DNA of 64,000 bases from Flavobacteriaceae bacterium GF1 (lineage in GTDB: Bacteria > Bacteroidota > Bacteroidia > Flavobacteriales > Flavobacteriaceae). The stretch spans positions 62,001 to 126,000 of the forward strand of contig WNKP01000005.1 of assembly GCA_009797885.1 (NCBI GenBank), given 5' to 3'. Of the stretch, positions 45,787 to 53,828 are shown piece by piece (positions within the stretch are counted from its first letter, which is position 1; each line of letters begins with the position of its first letter). The translations under genes and the position numbers were made by a program. The notes under the pieces were generated by a model, which worked only from the letters and a program-made list of their open reading frames with translations, searched no databases and was not told where the DNA came from.

Positions 45787-46092
45787 TTAGGAAAAGAATA
45801 AGGGCGGAGGCCTACAGTGACAGTTGGCTATCCTTTTTTTGTTTTTGTACCGCGTGGTGGCGAAAACCAACTTCTCCGCGAAAAGAATTTCTGGTCGGAA
45901 CAGTTCGAGGCCTTCCACTGGAGTACTAATCCCCTCCAATTCAAGTGCATCACTAACCAGCAGGCAATTCTCGCAGGGCGTATCGGAATGCTCCGGGGAA
46001 TCGTGATGTTCGCAAACATGGAATGCCGAAATCTTAATCAGAAGTACACCGATTAGGATAGTGGGCCAGAAATACCGAACTATGGCTTTCAT
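45787..46092 (-). CDS. Small Cys/His-rich exported protein, likely metal-binding
   Basis: The protein has 101 residues. An N-terminal membrane anchor or signal ('FWPTILIGVLLIKIS') is followed by a metal-ligand cluster: H25, C27, H29, H30, H35, C40 and C43, with two more Cys near the end ('CHCRPPP'). The C-terminal RPPP resembles small proteins found beside heavy-metal efflux or uptake genes in Bacteroidota. The reading frame is uncrowded, 66 bp after mog and 180 bp before the TonB receptor gene. The metal, perhaps zinc or copper, is inferred only from context. Confidence 0.8.
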   Translation of the reverse strand: MKAIVRYFWPTILIGVLLIKISAFHVCEHHDSPEHSDTPCENCLLVSDALELEGISTPVEGLELFRPEILFAEKLVFATTRYKNKKRIANCHCRPPPLFFS

Positions 46093-46158
46093 GCTAAGCG
46101 AACCTCTTTATTTGTGCATATGGGCCATTCCTTCATTCCAAATTAACCTCAAAGGTCA

Positions 46159-46710
46159 TTATGACCCCTTCTTCTTTAAACCTTGACCGGGCCGAAATAC
46201 CTTCATGGCCTCTGGATTTGATTCCAGATAAGGTCCCCCAATCAAATCGATACAGTACGGAATGGCTGGAAATACCGCTTCCAAACATTCCCGAATGGAT
46301 TTTGGTTTGCCCGGAAGGTTTATGATCAATGTACTTCCTCGGATTCCAGCCGTTTGACGGGAAAGAATGGCGGTAGGTACATATTGCAAACTCACCTGCC
46401 TCATCTGCTCGCCAAACCCGGGAAGTAGTTTTTCACAAACGGCAATGGTGGCTTCCGGTGTCACATCCCTTACGGCCGGTCCTGTGCCGCCTGTCGTTAC
46501 GATTAGGGCACAGGCCTTGTTATCGGCCATATCGATCAATTCCTTTTCCAGTAGGTCCTGTTCATCGGGAATGACCGCGTACTCCGCTTCCCAAGGACTG
46601 GACAACCACAATTTCAGCAGTCGTTGCACCTCCTGGCCGGGTAAATCTTCATATTCGCCTCGACTAGCACGGTCTGAAACATTGATAATGCCAATTTTTG
46701 CTTTTTCCAC
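46159..46710 (-). CDS. mog: Molybdopterin adenylyltransferase Mog
   Basis: The 183-residue cytoplasmic enzyme adenylates molybdopterin before molybdenum insertion. The sequence follows E. coli MogA closely: 'IGIINVSDRASRGEYED', 'TTGGTGPAVRDVTPEAT' with the catalytic Asp, 'PGFGEQMRQ', 'PTAILSRQTAG' and 'LPGKPKSIRECL'. The length is normal. It has its own promoter (46734-46762). No other molybdenum-cofactor gene is in the window, so its place next to a zinc module is curious. Confidence 0.94.
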   Translation of the reverse strand: MEKAKIGIINVSDRASRGEYEDLPGQEVQRLLKLWLSSPWEAEYAVIPDEQDLLEKELIDMADNKACALIVTTGGTGPAVRDVTPEATIAVCEKLLPGFGEQMRQVSLQYVPTAILSRQTAGIRGSTLIINLPGKPKSIRECLEAVFPAIPYCIDLIGGPYLESNPEAMKVFRPGQGLKKKGS

Positions 46711-46733
46711 TTATCCTCAACTTTAGAATTCAA

Positions 46734-46762
46734 CAAAAGTATCATTGTTGTGATGGTACAAA
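46734..46762 (-). promoter_or_regulatory. Promoter of mog (TTTG-N17-TACTTTTG)
   Basis: On the minus strand TTTG (46762-46759) is followed after exactly 17 bp by TACTTTTG (46741-46734), both fitting the Bacteroidota -33/-7 consensus. The start codon of mog is 24 bp beyond the -7 element. This is one of the two best promoters in the window. Confidence 0.7.
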
Positions 46763-46811
46763 AACGAAAAGAAACAAAAATTCAGTTGCTTTTCTGACTT
46801 TATTCGGCTTA

Positions 46812-46860
46812 ATGGTTGATGGTTAATGGTTAATGGTTAATGGTTAATGGTTTATGGTTT
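46812..46860. repeat. Tandem heptamer repeat, 7 copies of ATGGTTN
   Basis: Seven consecutive 7-bp units: ATGGTTG once, ATGGTTA four times, ATGGTTT twice, 49 bp in all. The unit length is not a multiple of three and the array is non-coding, between the COG0523 gene and mog. Copy number could vary by slippage and change the spacing upstream of the mog promoter. Confidence 0.9.
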
Positions 46861-46965
46861 TTCACCGATCACCTAGCGTTAAGCATCACTAAAAACTGGT
46901 CATTTGTCTTAAGCCAAGGATTTATTGAAATTAATTACGGTCAAAATCGATGGTACGTTTGATCT

Positions 46966-48189
46966 TTATTCCAATGCATATGCCCTGTTTACTGGCCATT
47001 CATCATCATATCCCACCATCCACTTTCGTGATGCAAGTTCGTTGTCCGTGGCCAAGCATGCATCGAGATCTGCCCGTATAACGGCTTCATCCATATCCTG
47101 ACCTATGAATACGATTTCATTTTTCCGGTCCCCAAAGGTTTTGTCCCAATTTGATTCAATATGTTCTTGATTCTCCAAAAACACCAAATACTCCGCCCGT
47201 TTTTGAAAAGGCATACTGCTCCACCAGACCCCGGCGCCATCAGTCCTTAAAGATCCTCCCGCTTGGCCCCACACCAAGGCTTGTTCGGGTCGTGAAGCAA
47301 TCCAAAACAGCCCCTTACTACGAATGATGGTAGTTGGAAATCGATATTGTACATACTGCCAAAAACGTTCTGGATCAAAAGGCTTTCTGCTTCGATACAC
47401 AAAGGAACCAATGCCATACTCCTCGGTTTCGGGGGTATGTTCTTCCTTTTTGAGTTCCTCGATCCAACCGGCACTTTGCTCCGCCTCCTCAAAATTGAAA
47501 AGCCCGGTATTGAGTACGTCTCCAGGGCTTACTTTTCCAAAGTGGGATTCAATGATACGGGCGGAAGGATTCAACTTGGCAATGGTCGCATGTAAGATTC
47601 CCAAATGCTCTTCGGACACCAGGTCTGTTTTATTCAGAACAATGACATTGGCAAACTCTATCTGATCCGTTAGTAGGTTTACAATGGTACGATAGTCACC
47701 CTCCATATCCGTAAGGTCCCTATCCATTAAGGTTTCCGGACTGCCAAAATCCTTGAAAAAATTGAAGGCGTCTACCACAGTAACCATGGTATCCACATAA
47801 CTGAATCGGGAGAGGTCGATGTTGTTCTCCTCATCGACAAAGGAAAAAGTCTGGGCGACCGGCACGGGTTCGCTGATGCCCGTACTTTCAATAAGCAAAT
47901 AATCAAATCGATTTTCCTTGGCCAAACGCTCAACTTCCACCATCAAATCCTCCCTAAGGGTGCAGCAAATACAGCCGTTGCTCATTTCCACCAGCTTTTC
48001 CTCCGTACGGGAAAGGGTGTTTTCGCTCTTTACCAATTCCGCATCCACGTTGACCTCGCTCATATCATTTACGATCACGGCAACTTTCAAGCCCTCCTTG
48101 TTGTGGAGAACATGGTTTAGCAAAGTGGTCTTTCCTGCGCCTAAAAACCCGCTCAACACGGTTACGGGGAGTTTCTTTTCTGTTTCCAT
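46966..48189 (-). CDS. COG0523 (CobW-type) GTPase, putative zinc metallochaperone
   Basis: The protein has 407 residues. Walker A 'GFLGAGKT' (14-21), the metal motif CxCC as C73-I-C75-C76, '[15 protein letters not shown]', and 'NKTD' for guanine specificity; then a CobW C-terminal domain ('[14 protein letters not shown]'). G3E GTPases of this type (ZigA, ZNG1) deliver zinc to clients during zinc shortage. It is 137 bp after DUF1826 on the same strand and near a Fur-family gene, which supports a zinc-limitation role. A bulged hairpin lies in the upstream gap, so expression relative to DUF1826 may be tuned. Confidence 0.93.
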   Translation of the reverse strand: METEKKLPVTVLSGFLGAGKTTLLNHVLHNKEGLKVAVIVNDMSEVNVDAELVKSENTLSRTEEKLVEMSNGCICCTLREDLMVEVERLAKENRFDYLLIESTGISEPVPVAQTFSFVDEENNIDLSRFSYVDTMVTVVDAFNFFKDFGSPETLMDRDLTDMEGDYRTIVNLLTDQIEFANVIVLNKTDLVSEEHLGILHATIAKLNPSARIIESHFGKVSPGDVLNTGLFNFEEAEQSAGWIEELKKEEHTPETEEYGIGSFVYRSRKPFDPERFWQYVQYRFPTTIIRSKGLFWIASRPEQALVWGQAGGSLRTDGAGVWWSSMPFQKRAEYLVFLENQEHIESNWDKTFGDRKNEIVFIGQDMDEAVIRADLDACLATDNELASRKWMVGYDDEWPVNRAYALE

Positions 48190-48326
48190 ATCTTCTTAAT
48201 TATCCAACTATTTTTTAACATCCAATGTTCCCTGTCCACAGGAACTTCTATTTTTGTACATTTTTTATCCGGTCAATTTTGCATCCCGCAAATGAGCTTG
48301 TTGCCCTCTTTTTTGTTTAAGGAATA

Positions 48327-48971
48327 TCATATCGGAAGATTCAGGGATTGATTGGGGTCGATACTAAGCAACAATCGTTCTTCACCGCTTTCTTCAATGT
48401 TTGGACTGCGGTGCAAAACAGGGGTTGAGTCCGGATATAGGGCACCTTTTAAAACCACTACATCCCCAGTGGCAACCTGCTGAATAAGACTTTTGTCAGG
48501 CACAATATTTTGATTGCCTTTTCCGCTTAGATAGGCTTTTCGATCAACGGCGTTCTCAGGTAGCCATAACGTACCTGGCCCATAATAGGTGCAAAGCATT
48601 CTGAGTTCATTATTGTCCGCATGGAACCTGGAGCACATATTGGTGCTTACGGTGGCCAGTGAAACGCGGAAAGAAGATACCTTGGTCACTTGTTGGAACA
48701 ATTCCAAAAGATTTAAAATGTCCCCCAATAGGCCCACATGCTCCGGAAGTACATTGGTCAAATAAGAGCTAAGGGAAAATATGATTTCTTCCACTGTACC
48801 ATTTGCCCGGCATTCCATCGGTCGTTTGGCGACTTGGGCAAGCTCCCCCTTCAATTGTGTTATCCCACGTCGGTAAACGGCGAGATTCTTGGTTTTCAAG
48901 TGAATGTCCTGTAATATGCTTACATCGGTGCCAATTGCGGCATGATCATCCAAGGTGTTGATTGGTGTCAT
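48327..48971 (-). CDS. DUF1826 protein
   Basis: The 214-residue protein shows the DUF1826 core 'CSRFHADNNELRMLCTYYGPGTLWLPE' (in two pieces) and 'GDVVVLKGALYP' with a downstream His in 'VLHRSP', a layout like a cupin with possible metal ligands (H in 'FHAD', H in 'LHRS'). DUF1826 genes commonly sit beside COG0523 genes in zinc-starvation regulons; the biochemical role is unknown. Its ATG overlaps the stop of the MerC-like gene by 4 bp (ATGA), so they are co-translated. Confidence 0.9.
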   Translation of the reverse strand: MTPINTLDDHAAIGTDVSILQDIHLKTKNLAVYRRGITQLKGELAQVAKRPMECRANGTVEEIIFSLSSYLTNVLPEHVGLLGDILNLLELFQQVTKVSSFRVSLATVSTNMCSRFHADNNELRMLCTYYGPGTLWLPENAVDRKAYLSGKGNQNIVPDKSLIQQVATGDVVVLKGALYPDSTPVLHRSPNIEESGEERLLLSIDPNQSLNLPI

Positions 48972-49402
48972 TGATCGGTGTTTTCAGCGGTGACTTTCAT
49001 CCTGGATTTTTTACAATGGCGATGGTTATACAAATGGGCTATAACCAAGGTAATGGAGCCAACATACATGAACCATATCCCGTGGTGGAAATGAAAGCTC
49101 TCGGATAAAAGCCCAATGGCAAAAATGCTCCATGCCCCCCATAAAACCCTCTTAATACCAGTATGGTCGGTATGTCTTGCAGAATACCAAACCGCGGCCA
49201 GACTCAAGACCAGAAAAAGGTAATCCAATAGCGCCCAAAAACCGGGGCCATGACTATGCTTGCCCATGGCGGTCTCCAAAACCGGTCTAGCGGCAAAGAA
49301 CACGGGGGTCAGGGCACAATGAATAGCGCAAAGGCCACTGGCCGCTGCCCCGAGGAAGTCGGAATAACCTAATTTTTCCATTTGCCCTATACTGCGCATC
49401 AT
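48968..49402 (-). CDS. MerC domain membrane protein
   Basis: The 144-residue protein has four transmembrane helices and, in the first, the metal-ligand motif 'GLCAIHCALTPV' (Cys-x3-Cys), typical of MerC mercury/metal transporters. In Bacteroidota such genes are usually tied to zinc response, not mercury. The C-terminus is basic with His residues ('YNHRHCKKSRMK'). It is the first gene of MerC-DUF1826-COG0523 and is preceded by two operator palindromes. Confidence 0.9.
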   Translation of the reverse strand: MMRSIGQMEKLGYSDFLGAAASGLCAIHCALTPVFFAARPVLETAMGKHSHGPGFWALLDYLFLVLSLAAVWYSARHTDHTGIKRVLWGAWSIFAIGLLSESFHFHHGIWFMYVGSITLVIAHLYNHRHCKKSRMKVTAENTDQ

Positions 49403-49421
49403 GTATTTTTATGGTCTTAAA

Positions 49422-49436
49422 TGCAACTGAGTCGCA
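49422..49436 (-). promoter_or_regulatory. Imperfect Zur-type operator, site 1
   Basis: TGCAACT-G-AGTCGCA is an inverted repeat with one mismatch, the same core as the perfect palindrome at 49456-49478. It overlaps the -7 element (49435-49442) and the likely transcription start of the MerC gene, where a bound repressor would block RNA polymerase. Confidence 0.6.
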
Positions 49437-49464
49437 AAAATAAACAAACAATTTGTTATTGCAA
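49435..49464 (-). promoter_or_regulatory. Promoter of the MerC-DUF1826 operon
   Basis: On the minus strand TTG (49464-49462), a 19-bp spacer, and TATTTTTG (49442-49435) fit the Bacteroidota consensus. The ATG at 49402 lies 32 bp beyond the -7 element. Both putative operators overlap this promoter. Confidence 0.65.
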
Positions 49465-49478
49465 CTCAGTTGCAATAA
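49456..49478. promoter_or_regulatory. Perfect 23-bp palindrome, probable Zur operator
   Basis: TTATTGCAACT at 49456-49466, a central C, and its exact complement at 49468-49478. Fur-family repressors bind such odd-length palindromes. It lies 9 bp before the ATG of the Fur-family gene and over the -33 element of the divergent MerC promoter, so one site could control both directions. Confidence 0.75.
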
Positions 49479-49487
49479 ATTTACGGC

Positions 49488-49874
49488 ATGGGAATAATTC
49501 GAAGGACCAAGTCGGTCAAGGCATTGCTCAATGAATTTGTGCAGACCAAAATGGCCCTGTCCACAATGGAACTGGTGGAACGGCTGCATCACCAAATGAA
49601 CAAGTCCACGGTCTACCGGATTCTTGAGCGTTTGGAAGATGATGGTATCCTGCATTCGTTTGCCGGAAAAGATGGACTTACTTGGTACGCACTATGTAAC
49701 AACAATGGTTGTTCGCACCAGCAACATAGGGATACCCATCCGCATTTTCAGTGTCGGGATTGTGGCAAAACGGAATGCCTGCCCATTAGTATTCCTATTC
49801 CAGAGGTTGCGGAACACCGCATAGATTCCGTCTCCCTTTTGTTGATAGGGAAATGTGCCGATTGTATTTCCTAG
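49488..49874 (+). CDS. Fur family regulator, probably Zur
   Basis: The 128-residue protein has an N-terminal winged helix (about 5-60, recognition part 'MNKSTVYRILERLEDDGIL') and a C-terminal dimerisation domain with two structural-zinc CxxC pairs (C89/C92 and C123/C126) and the metal-site region 'HRDTHPHFQC'. It represses metal genes when the metal is bound. Assignment to zinc is by context: COG0523, DUF1826 and MerC are divergent from it, and a perfect palindrome overlaps its own leader. It could sense another metal. Confidence 0.9.
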   Translation: MGIIRRTKSVKALLNEFVQTKMALSTMELVERLHHQMNKSTVYRILERLEDDGILHSFAGKDGLTWYALCNNNGCSHQQHRDTHPHFQCRDCGKTECLPISIPIPEVAEHRIDSVSLLLIGKCADCIS

Positions 49875-49963
49875 TGTGAAGTAAAAAAGAAACGTATACA
49901 CTCGTTTTGGGGGAATCCGCACCAATTTACACCGTCTTTACCAATAGGGAACAATTATAAAAT

Positions 49964-50872
49964 ATGAAAGGTAAGAACAGCTTTGAGATCATTATCATTG
50001 GCGGAAGTTATTCAGGGCTATCAGCAGGTATGTCCTTGGGCAGGGCATTAAAAAGTGTTTTGATCATAGACAGCGGACAACCTTGTAATAGTCAAACGCC
50101 GCATTCACACAACTTTATTACCCAGGACGGAAAAACCCCAAAGGAAATCGCTACGCTTGCCAGACAACAAGTAGAAGAATATGGGACCGTTGAATTTTAT
50201 GATGGCCTTGCAACGGGCGCAAAAAAAACAACCAATGGATTTGAAGTAACGACCGAAAGGGGCGATATATTCGCAGCGCGGAAACTCATTTTTGCCACAG
50301 GGGTTAAGGACCTAATGCCCAACATAGGAGGTTTTGCAGAATGTTGGGGAAAATCCGTTATTCATTGTCCGTATTGCCACGGTTACGAAGTAAGAAATGA
50401 AAGAACCGGCATATTGGCCAATGGGGATCCTGCATTCCATTATGCCCAACTCATTAGTAATTGGACAAAAGATCTGACCCTATTCACAAATGGAAAAAGT
50501 ACCTTAAATCAAGTACAGATTGAAAAGATAACAAAACACGATATTTCCATTGTGGAGAAGAAAATTGTTTCTTTTGAACACCGTAATGGCAATATCCATC
50601 AAATTGTTTTTGAAGATCGTTCCACTTTTGAGCTCAAAGCCATCTACGCGCGACCAGACTTTGAACAACATTGTAAGATTCCAGAAAAACTGGGATGCGA
50701 GTTGACGGAGGAAGGACTCCTAAAAGTAGATTTCTTTCAAAAAACGACAGTGGAAGGTGTTCTCGCCTGTGGGGACAATGCAAGCCCTTTGCGGGCCGTC
50801 TCATATGCCGTGGCAACGGGAACCATTGCAGGTGCCATGCTCAACAACGGAATGACCGAGGAAGCGTTTTAA
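49964..50872 (+). CDS. Thioredoxin-reductase-like FAD oxidoreductase with CPYC motif
   Basis: The protein has 302 residues. FAD-binding motif 'IIGGSYSGLSAG' (about 11-22), redox pair C135/C138 in 'HCPYCHGYE', and the C-terminal FAD signature 'GVLACGDNA'. The second nucleotide-binding motif, normally GxGxxA for NADPH, reads 'ILANGDPA', so NADPH binding is doubtful. The combination resembles dithiol oxidases (HlmI/GliT type) more than standard thioredoxin reductase. It follows the Zur gene by 89 bp on the same strand but may be independently expressed. Confidence 0.88.
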   Translation: MKGKNSFEIIIIGGSYSGLSAGMSLGRALKSVLIIDSGQPCNSQTPHSHNFITQDGKTPKEIATLARQQVEEYGTVEFYDGLATGAKKTTNGFEVTTERGDIFAARKLIFATGVKDLMPNIGGFAECWGKSVIHCPYCHGYEVRNERTGILANGDPAFHYAQLISNWTKDLTLFTNGKSTLNQVQIEKITKHDISIVEKKIVSFEHRNGNIHQIVFEDRSTFELKAIYARPDFEQHCKIPEKLGCELTEEGLLKVDFFQKTTVEGVLACGDNASPLRAVSYAVATGTIAGAMLNNGMTEEAF

Positions 50873-51089
50873 TGGGAATAAGATGTACCAAACCATTTGT
50901 AGTACCCTCATTGCCAACAAGAGCGGGGAACGCCTCACAAGACCGTTATTGACAAAACTGTGGCTCCAAAGAATTGGGCCTGTAAAATATTTAACAAAGA
51001 AATAAACTCCGTTACGAATCAGAAAGTCCTTCAGATTTTTAGTTTAGACCCGCAAAAATGAACGTTGGACCTATAAAGAAATTAAAAGA

Positions 51090-52427
51090 ATGAAGCTATT
51101 CAATTATCTAGCATTGCGAGTTGCCATCCTGGCATGCCTCACGGTTGTTCCTGTTATTGCACAACATCATCATGATGACCTACACCATTGGGAGGTTCCC
51201 AGCCGGGATCCCGATCGGATCATGTTGACGTTCCATGGTGATCCATCAACGAGCCGAGCGGTAACCTGGCGTACCGATACCAGTATTACCAAAGCCGTTG
51301 CACAAATTGCGGAGGCCACGGTAAATTCCGGGTTTGCCGATGATGCGGTGACCATGGATGCCAAAACGGAACCATTCGATTTGGGTCTGTACAAAAGTAA
51401 TGCCTCCCTGATCGTCCACTACCATAGTGTCGTATTCGAAGGGCTGAAACCGGATGTGCTGTATGCCTATCGTGTTGGGGACGGCAACGATTACTGGTCC
51501 GAATGGATTCAGTTTCGCACGGCAAAACCTGATTATGCCCCGACCCAATTCGTATATTTTGGTGACGCCCAAAACGATGTTCTCGCCCATTGGTCCCGTA
51601 CGATCCGTATGGCCTACCAAACTGCCCCCAATGCCTCATTTGTGGTCCATGCCGGAGACCTGATCAACACTGCCCATCGCGACCAGGAGTGGGCGGAATG
51701 GTATAAAGCCGGTGGATTTATCCATAGCCAATGGACAGCGATACCCGTTGTTGGGAATCATGAATTCTCGTCCATTGAAAAAGGGGAGGCAAGGAAGCTT
51801 TCCATTCAATGGCGGCCACAGTTCACACTGCCAGTAGAGAAGGATTTGGACCCAAAACTACATGAGACCGTGTATACCGTAGATTATCAAGATGTACGGA
51901 TTATTGCCCTCAACTCCAATGATTTGCTGGAAGAACAAACCGCGTATCTTGAACAGCAACTGAAAAATTGTACCGCTAAATGGAAGATCATTACCTGCCA
52001 CCATTCCGTATTCTCACCAGCCAAGGGACGTGACTTCCAGTTCGCGCGAGAAAACTGGAAACCACTTCTTGACAAATATGGTGTGGATTTAGTGCTCAAT
52101 GGTCATGATCACACGTATGCAAGAGGTCATGTGCCTATTAGAACCACGGATTCGGAAAATAGCGATGACCTCGGTACGGTCTATGTCACATCTGTAAGTG
52201 GTCCTAAACAGTATCAGGTGGATGCCGAGCAAATGAAAGCCTATGCAACCCAGGGATATCGTTTGGACAAATCGGCCGAACAAACCCAATTCTTCCAGGT
52301 CATTACCATTGAGAACAACACGCTCACCTACGTGGCGTATACAACCTTGGGTGAAGAATATGACCGGGCCTTGATCACCAAGGACTTCAGTACAGGAAAG
52401 AAAGCACTATGGCATAAGGCAGAGTAG
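51090..52427 (+). CDS. Purple acid phosphatase-type metallophosphoesterase, exported
   Basis: The protein has 445 residues with a signal peptide ('ILACLTVVPVIAQ'). An N-terminal fibronectin-III-like domain (about 40-145, 'DRIMLTFHGDPSTSRAVTWRT' in pieces) precedes the calcineurin-like phosphoesterase domain with the metal ligands 'YFGDAQND', 'HAGDLIN', 'VVGNHEF', 'CHHSVFS' and 'NGHDHTYARG'. It releases phosphate from esters in the periplasm or outside; the substrate is unknown. It is a single gene closed by a strong terminator. Confidence 0.94.
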   Translation: MKLFNYLALRVAILACLTVVPVIAQHHHDDLHHWEVPSRDPDRIMLTFHGDPSTSRAVTWRTDTSITKAVAQIAEATVNSGFADDAVTMDAKTEPFDLGLYKSNASLIVHYHSVVFEGLKPDVLYAYRVGDGNDYWSEWIQFRTAKPDYAPTQFVYFGDAQNDVLAHWSRTIRMAYQTAPNASFVVHAGDLINTAHRDQEWAEWYKAGGFIHSQWTAIPVVGNHEFSSIEKGEARKLSIQWRPQFTLPVEKDLDPKLHETVYTVDYQDVRIIALNSNDLLEEQTAYLEQQLKNCTAKWKIITCHHSVFSPAKGRDFQFARENWKPLLDKYGVDLVLNGHDHTYARGHVPIRTTDSENSDDLGTVYVTSVSGPKQYQVDAEQMKAYATQGYRLDKSAEQTQFFQVITIENNTLTYVAYTTLGEEYDRALITKDFSTGKKALWHKAE

Positions 52428-52466
52428 CTCCGCAATCAAGCAAACGTTCTTGTTGCCGTTTAAAGG

Positions 52467-52499
52467 AAAATCCCACCAAGTACTTGTGTGGGATTTTTT
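52467..52499 (+). terminator. Rho-independent terminator of the phosphoesterase gene
   Basis: AAAATCCCAC (52467-52476) pairs with GTGGGATTTT (52488-52497); the loop itself contains the palindrome CAAGTACTTG, so the stem continues after a one-base bulge. T-run 52494-52499. The flanking A-run makes it partly usable in the other direction, but no convergent gene is near. Confidence 0.9.
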
Positions 52500-52606
52500 A
52501 AACTATGAATTTCCTAGAACTAGTGGATACATAGGATAATGGTCCAACCGTTTCATACAATATGTTTTCTTTACGGTTGACTTTTCGTCATAAGAAATCT
52601 ATTATT

Positions 52607-52635
52607 TATGAAAGTTATTTCATATTTTTATGAAA
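52607..52635. promoter_or_regulatory. Three phased half-sites, putative MarR operator
   Basis: TATGAAA (52607-52613), its inverted form TTTCATA (52618-52624), and TATGAAA again (52629-52635), each starting exactly 11 bp after the former. Two overlapping palindromes with 4-bp centres result. The array ends 15 bp before the preferred ATG of the MarR-GNAT gene, as expected of autoregulation. Confidence 0.6.
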
Positions 52636-52649
52636 TATTATTTAAAACT

Positions 52650-53633
52650 ATGTGGCTAGAAGATTTAGGATATTTATCCATTGGCTCCCAAATGCGAAGG
52701 GTCTACGAGAAACTGCAATCCGAAGGAGATAGCATTTACAAGCACATGGGAATTCCGTTCAAGTCCAGTTGGTTTCCCATCTACTATGTGTTAAGCCAGA
52801 CCACCAGGGCATTGACCGTTATGGAACTAACAGAAAGCATTTCCTACAGTAGGATAACGGTTAAAAATGTGATTCGCGAACTGGAGAAAGCGGGATATGT
52901 GACCATACTATCCAACCCAACTGACAATCGTTCAAAACTCATTCAGCTTACTGCGAAGGGAAAAGGTATGGAACCCGAATTACAGTCGATTTGGCGCTTG
53001 TTCCACAAGCATTTGGAAAATCTTTTTGGTAAGGACGATTTTTTACATCAGCTTATTGAGATCAATCATAAATTAAACACAACCTCCCTAAAGAAAGAAA
53101 TCATAAAAGAGTACACGAACTACATGGTTAGAAATGCAAAGGAGACCGAATTTGAACGCATTGGGGAGTTATTGGTTGAAGTCTATTCCGCGCTCAGCGG
53201 ATTTCCCAAAAAAGAGGAACAACCCCAATACTATGAAATGCTCGGGAACGTGGGAAAACTAACAGAAAATAAAAATGTGGAATTGCTTGCCGCAGTTTCC
53301 GAACAAGGAAATATAGGCGGGGCGGTAGTTTACTTTAACGATATGAAGGATTACGGATCCGGAGGGACCGCAACCCAGGAAAAAAACGCCTGCGGGTTCA
53401 GATTGCTCGGGGTGGATGCCAAAACCAGGGGTTTGGGAATAGGCAAAATGCTCACGGAGTACTGCATGGAAAAAGGGAAAAAAAGCAATGCTGAAACAAT
53501 GGTGATCCACACTACAAAGTCCATGAAAACAGCCTGGAAGATGTACGAACGACTTGGATTTAAGAGAGCTCAAGATCTGGATTTCATGCAAGGGAACCTG
53601 CCCGTATTTGGATTTCGCTTGCCATTGAAATAA
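52650..53633 (+). CDS. MarR-family regulator fused to GNAT acetyltransferase
   Basis: With the ATG at 52650 the protein has 327 residues, typical for this fusion. The N-terminal half is a MarR winged helix ('LTVMELTESISYSRITVKNVIRELEKAGYV' in pieces, then 'DNRSKLIQLTAKGK'); the C-terminal half (about 175-327) is a GNAT domain with the acetyl-CoA motif 'RGLGIGKML' and 'KMYERLGFKRA'. An ATG at 52608 is in frame but would turn the phased operator sequence into coding sequence, so 52650 is preferred. It may acetylate a small molecule and report on it; the target is unknown. Confidence 0.92.
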   Translation: MWLEDLGYLSIGSQMRRVYEKLQSEGDSIYKHMGIPFKSSWFPIYYVLSQTTRALTVMELTESISYSRITVKNVIRELEKAGYVTILSNPTDNRSKLIQLTAKGKGMEPELQSIWRLFHKHLENLFGKDDFLHQLIEINHKLNTTSLKKEIIKEYTNYMVRNAKETEFERIGELLVEVYSALSGFPKKEEQPQYYEMLGNVGKLTENKNVELLAAVSEQGNIGGAVVYFNDMKDYGSGGTATQEKNACGFRLLGVDAKTRGLGIGKMLTEYCMEKGKKSNAETMVIHTTKSMKTAWKMYERLGFKRAQDLDFMQGNLPVFGFRLPLK

Positions 53634-53828
53634 CGGAAACGCACTAGAAAAAACCTGTAATTTAACTAGCTCCGGCCAAGTATATCCTACTTGTTTTCGT
53701 TAACTTCACCTGTAAACCCACAACGCCCGTCATTGGCCTCGTTCCCATGGGTTCATCATCCTTGGGGCAGGAACAAGTAATGGTTAAGAACAGCGTACGG
53801 ATGGAGAAATCAACAGTAAAATACTAGT

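Noticed and set aside
46154-46166. GGTCAT-T-ATGACC palindrome at the mog stop codon
   Set aside because: The one-base centre cannot form a hairpin loop, and it overlaps the mog stop codon; no second copy was found.
48278-48292. TTTGC-ATCCC-GCAAA palindrome upstream of the COG0523 gene
   Set aside because: It resembles the Zur-type palindrome only in its ends; the spacing is 5 instead of 9 bp and the AACT/AGTT core is missing.
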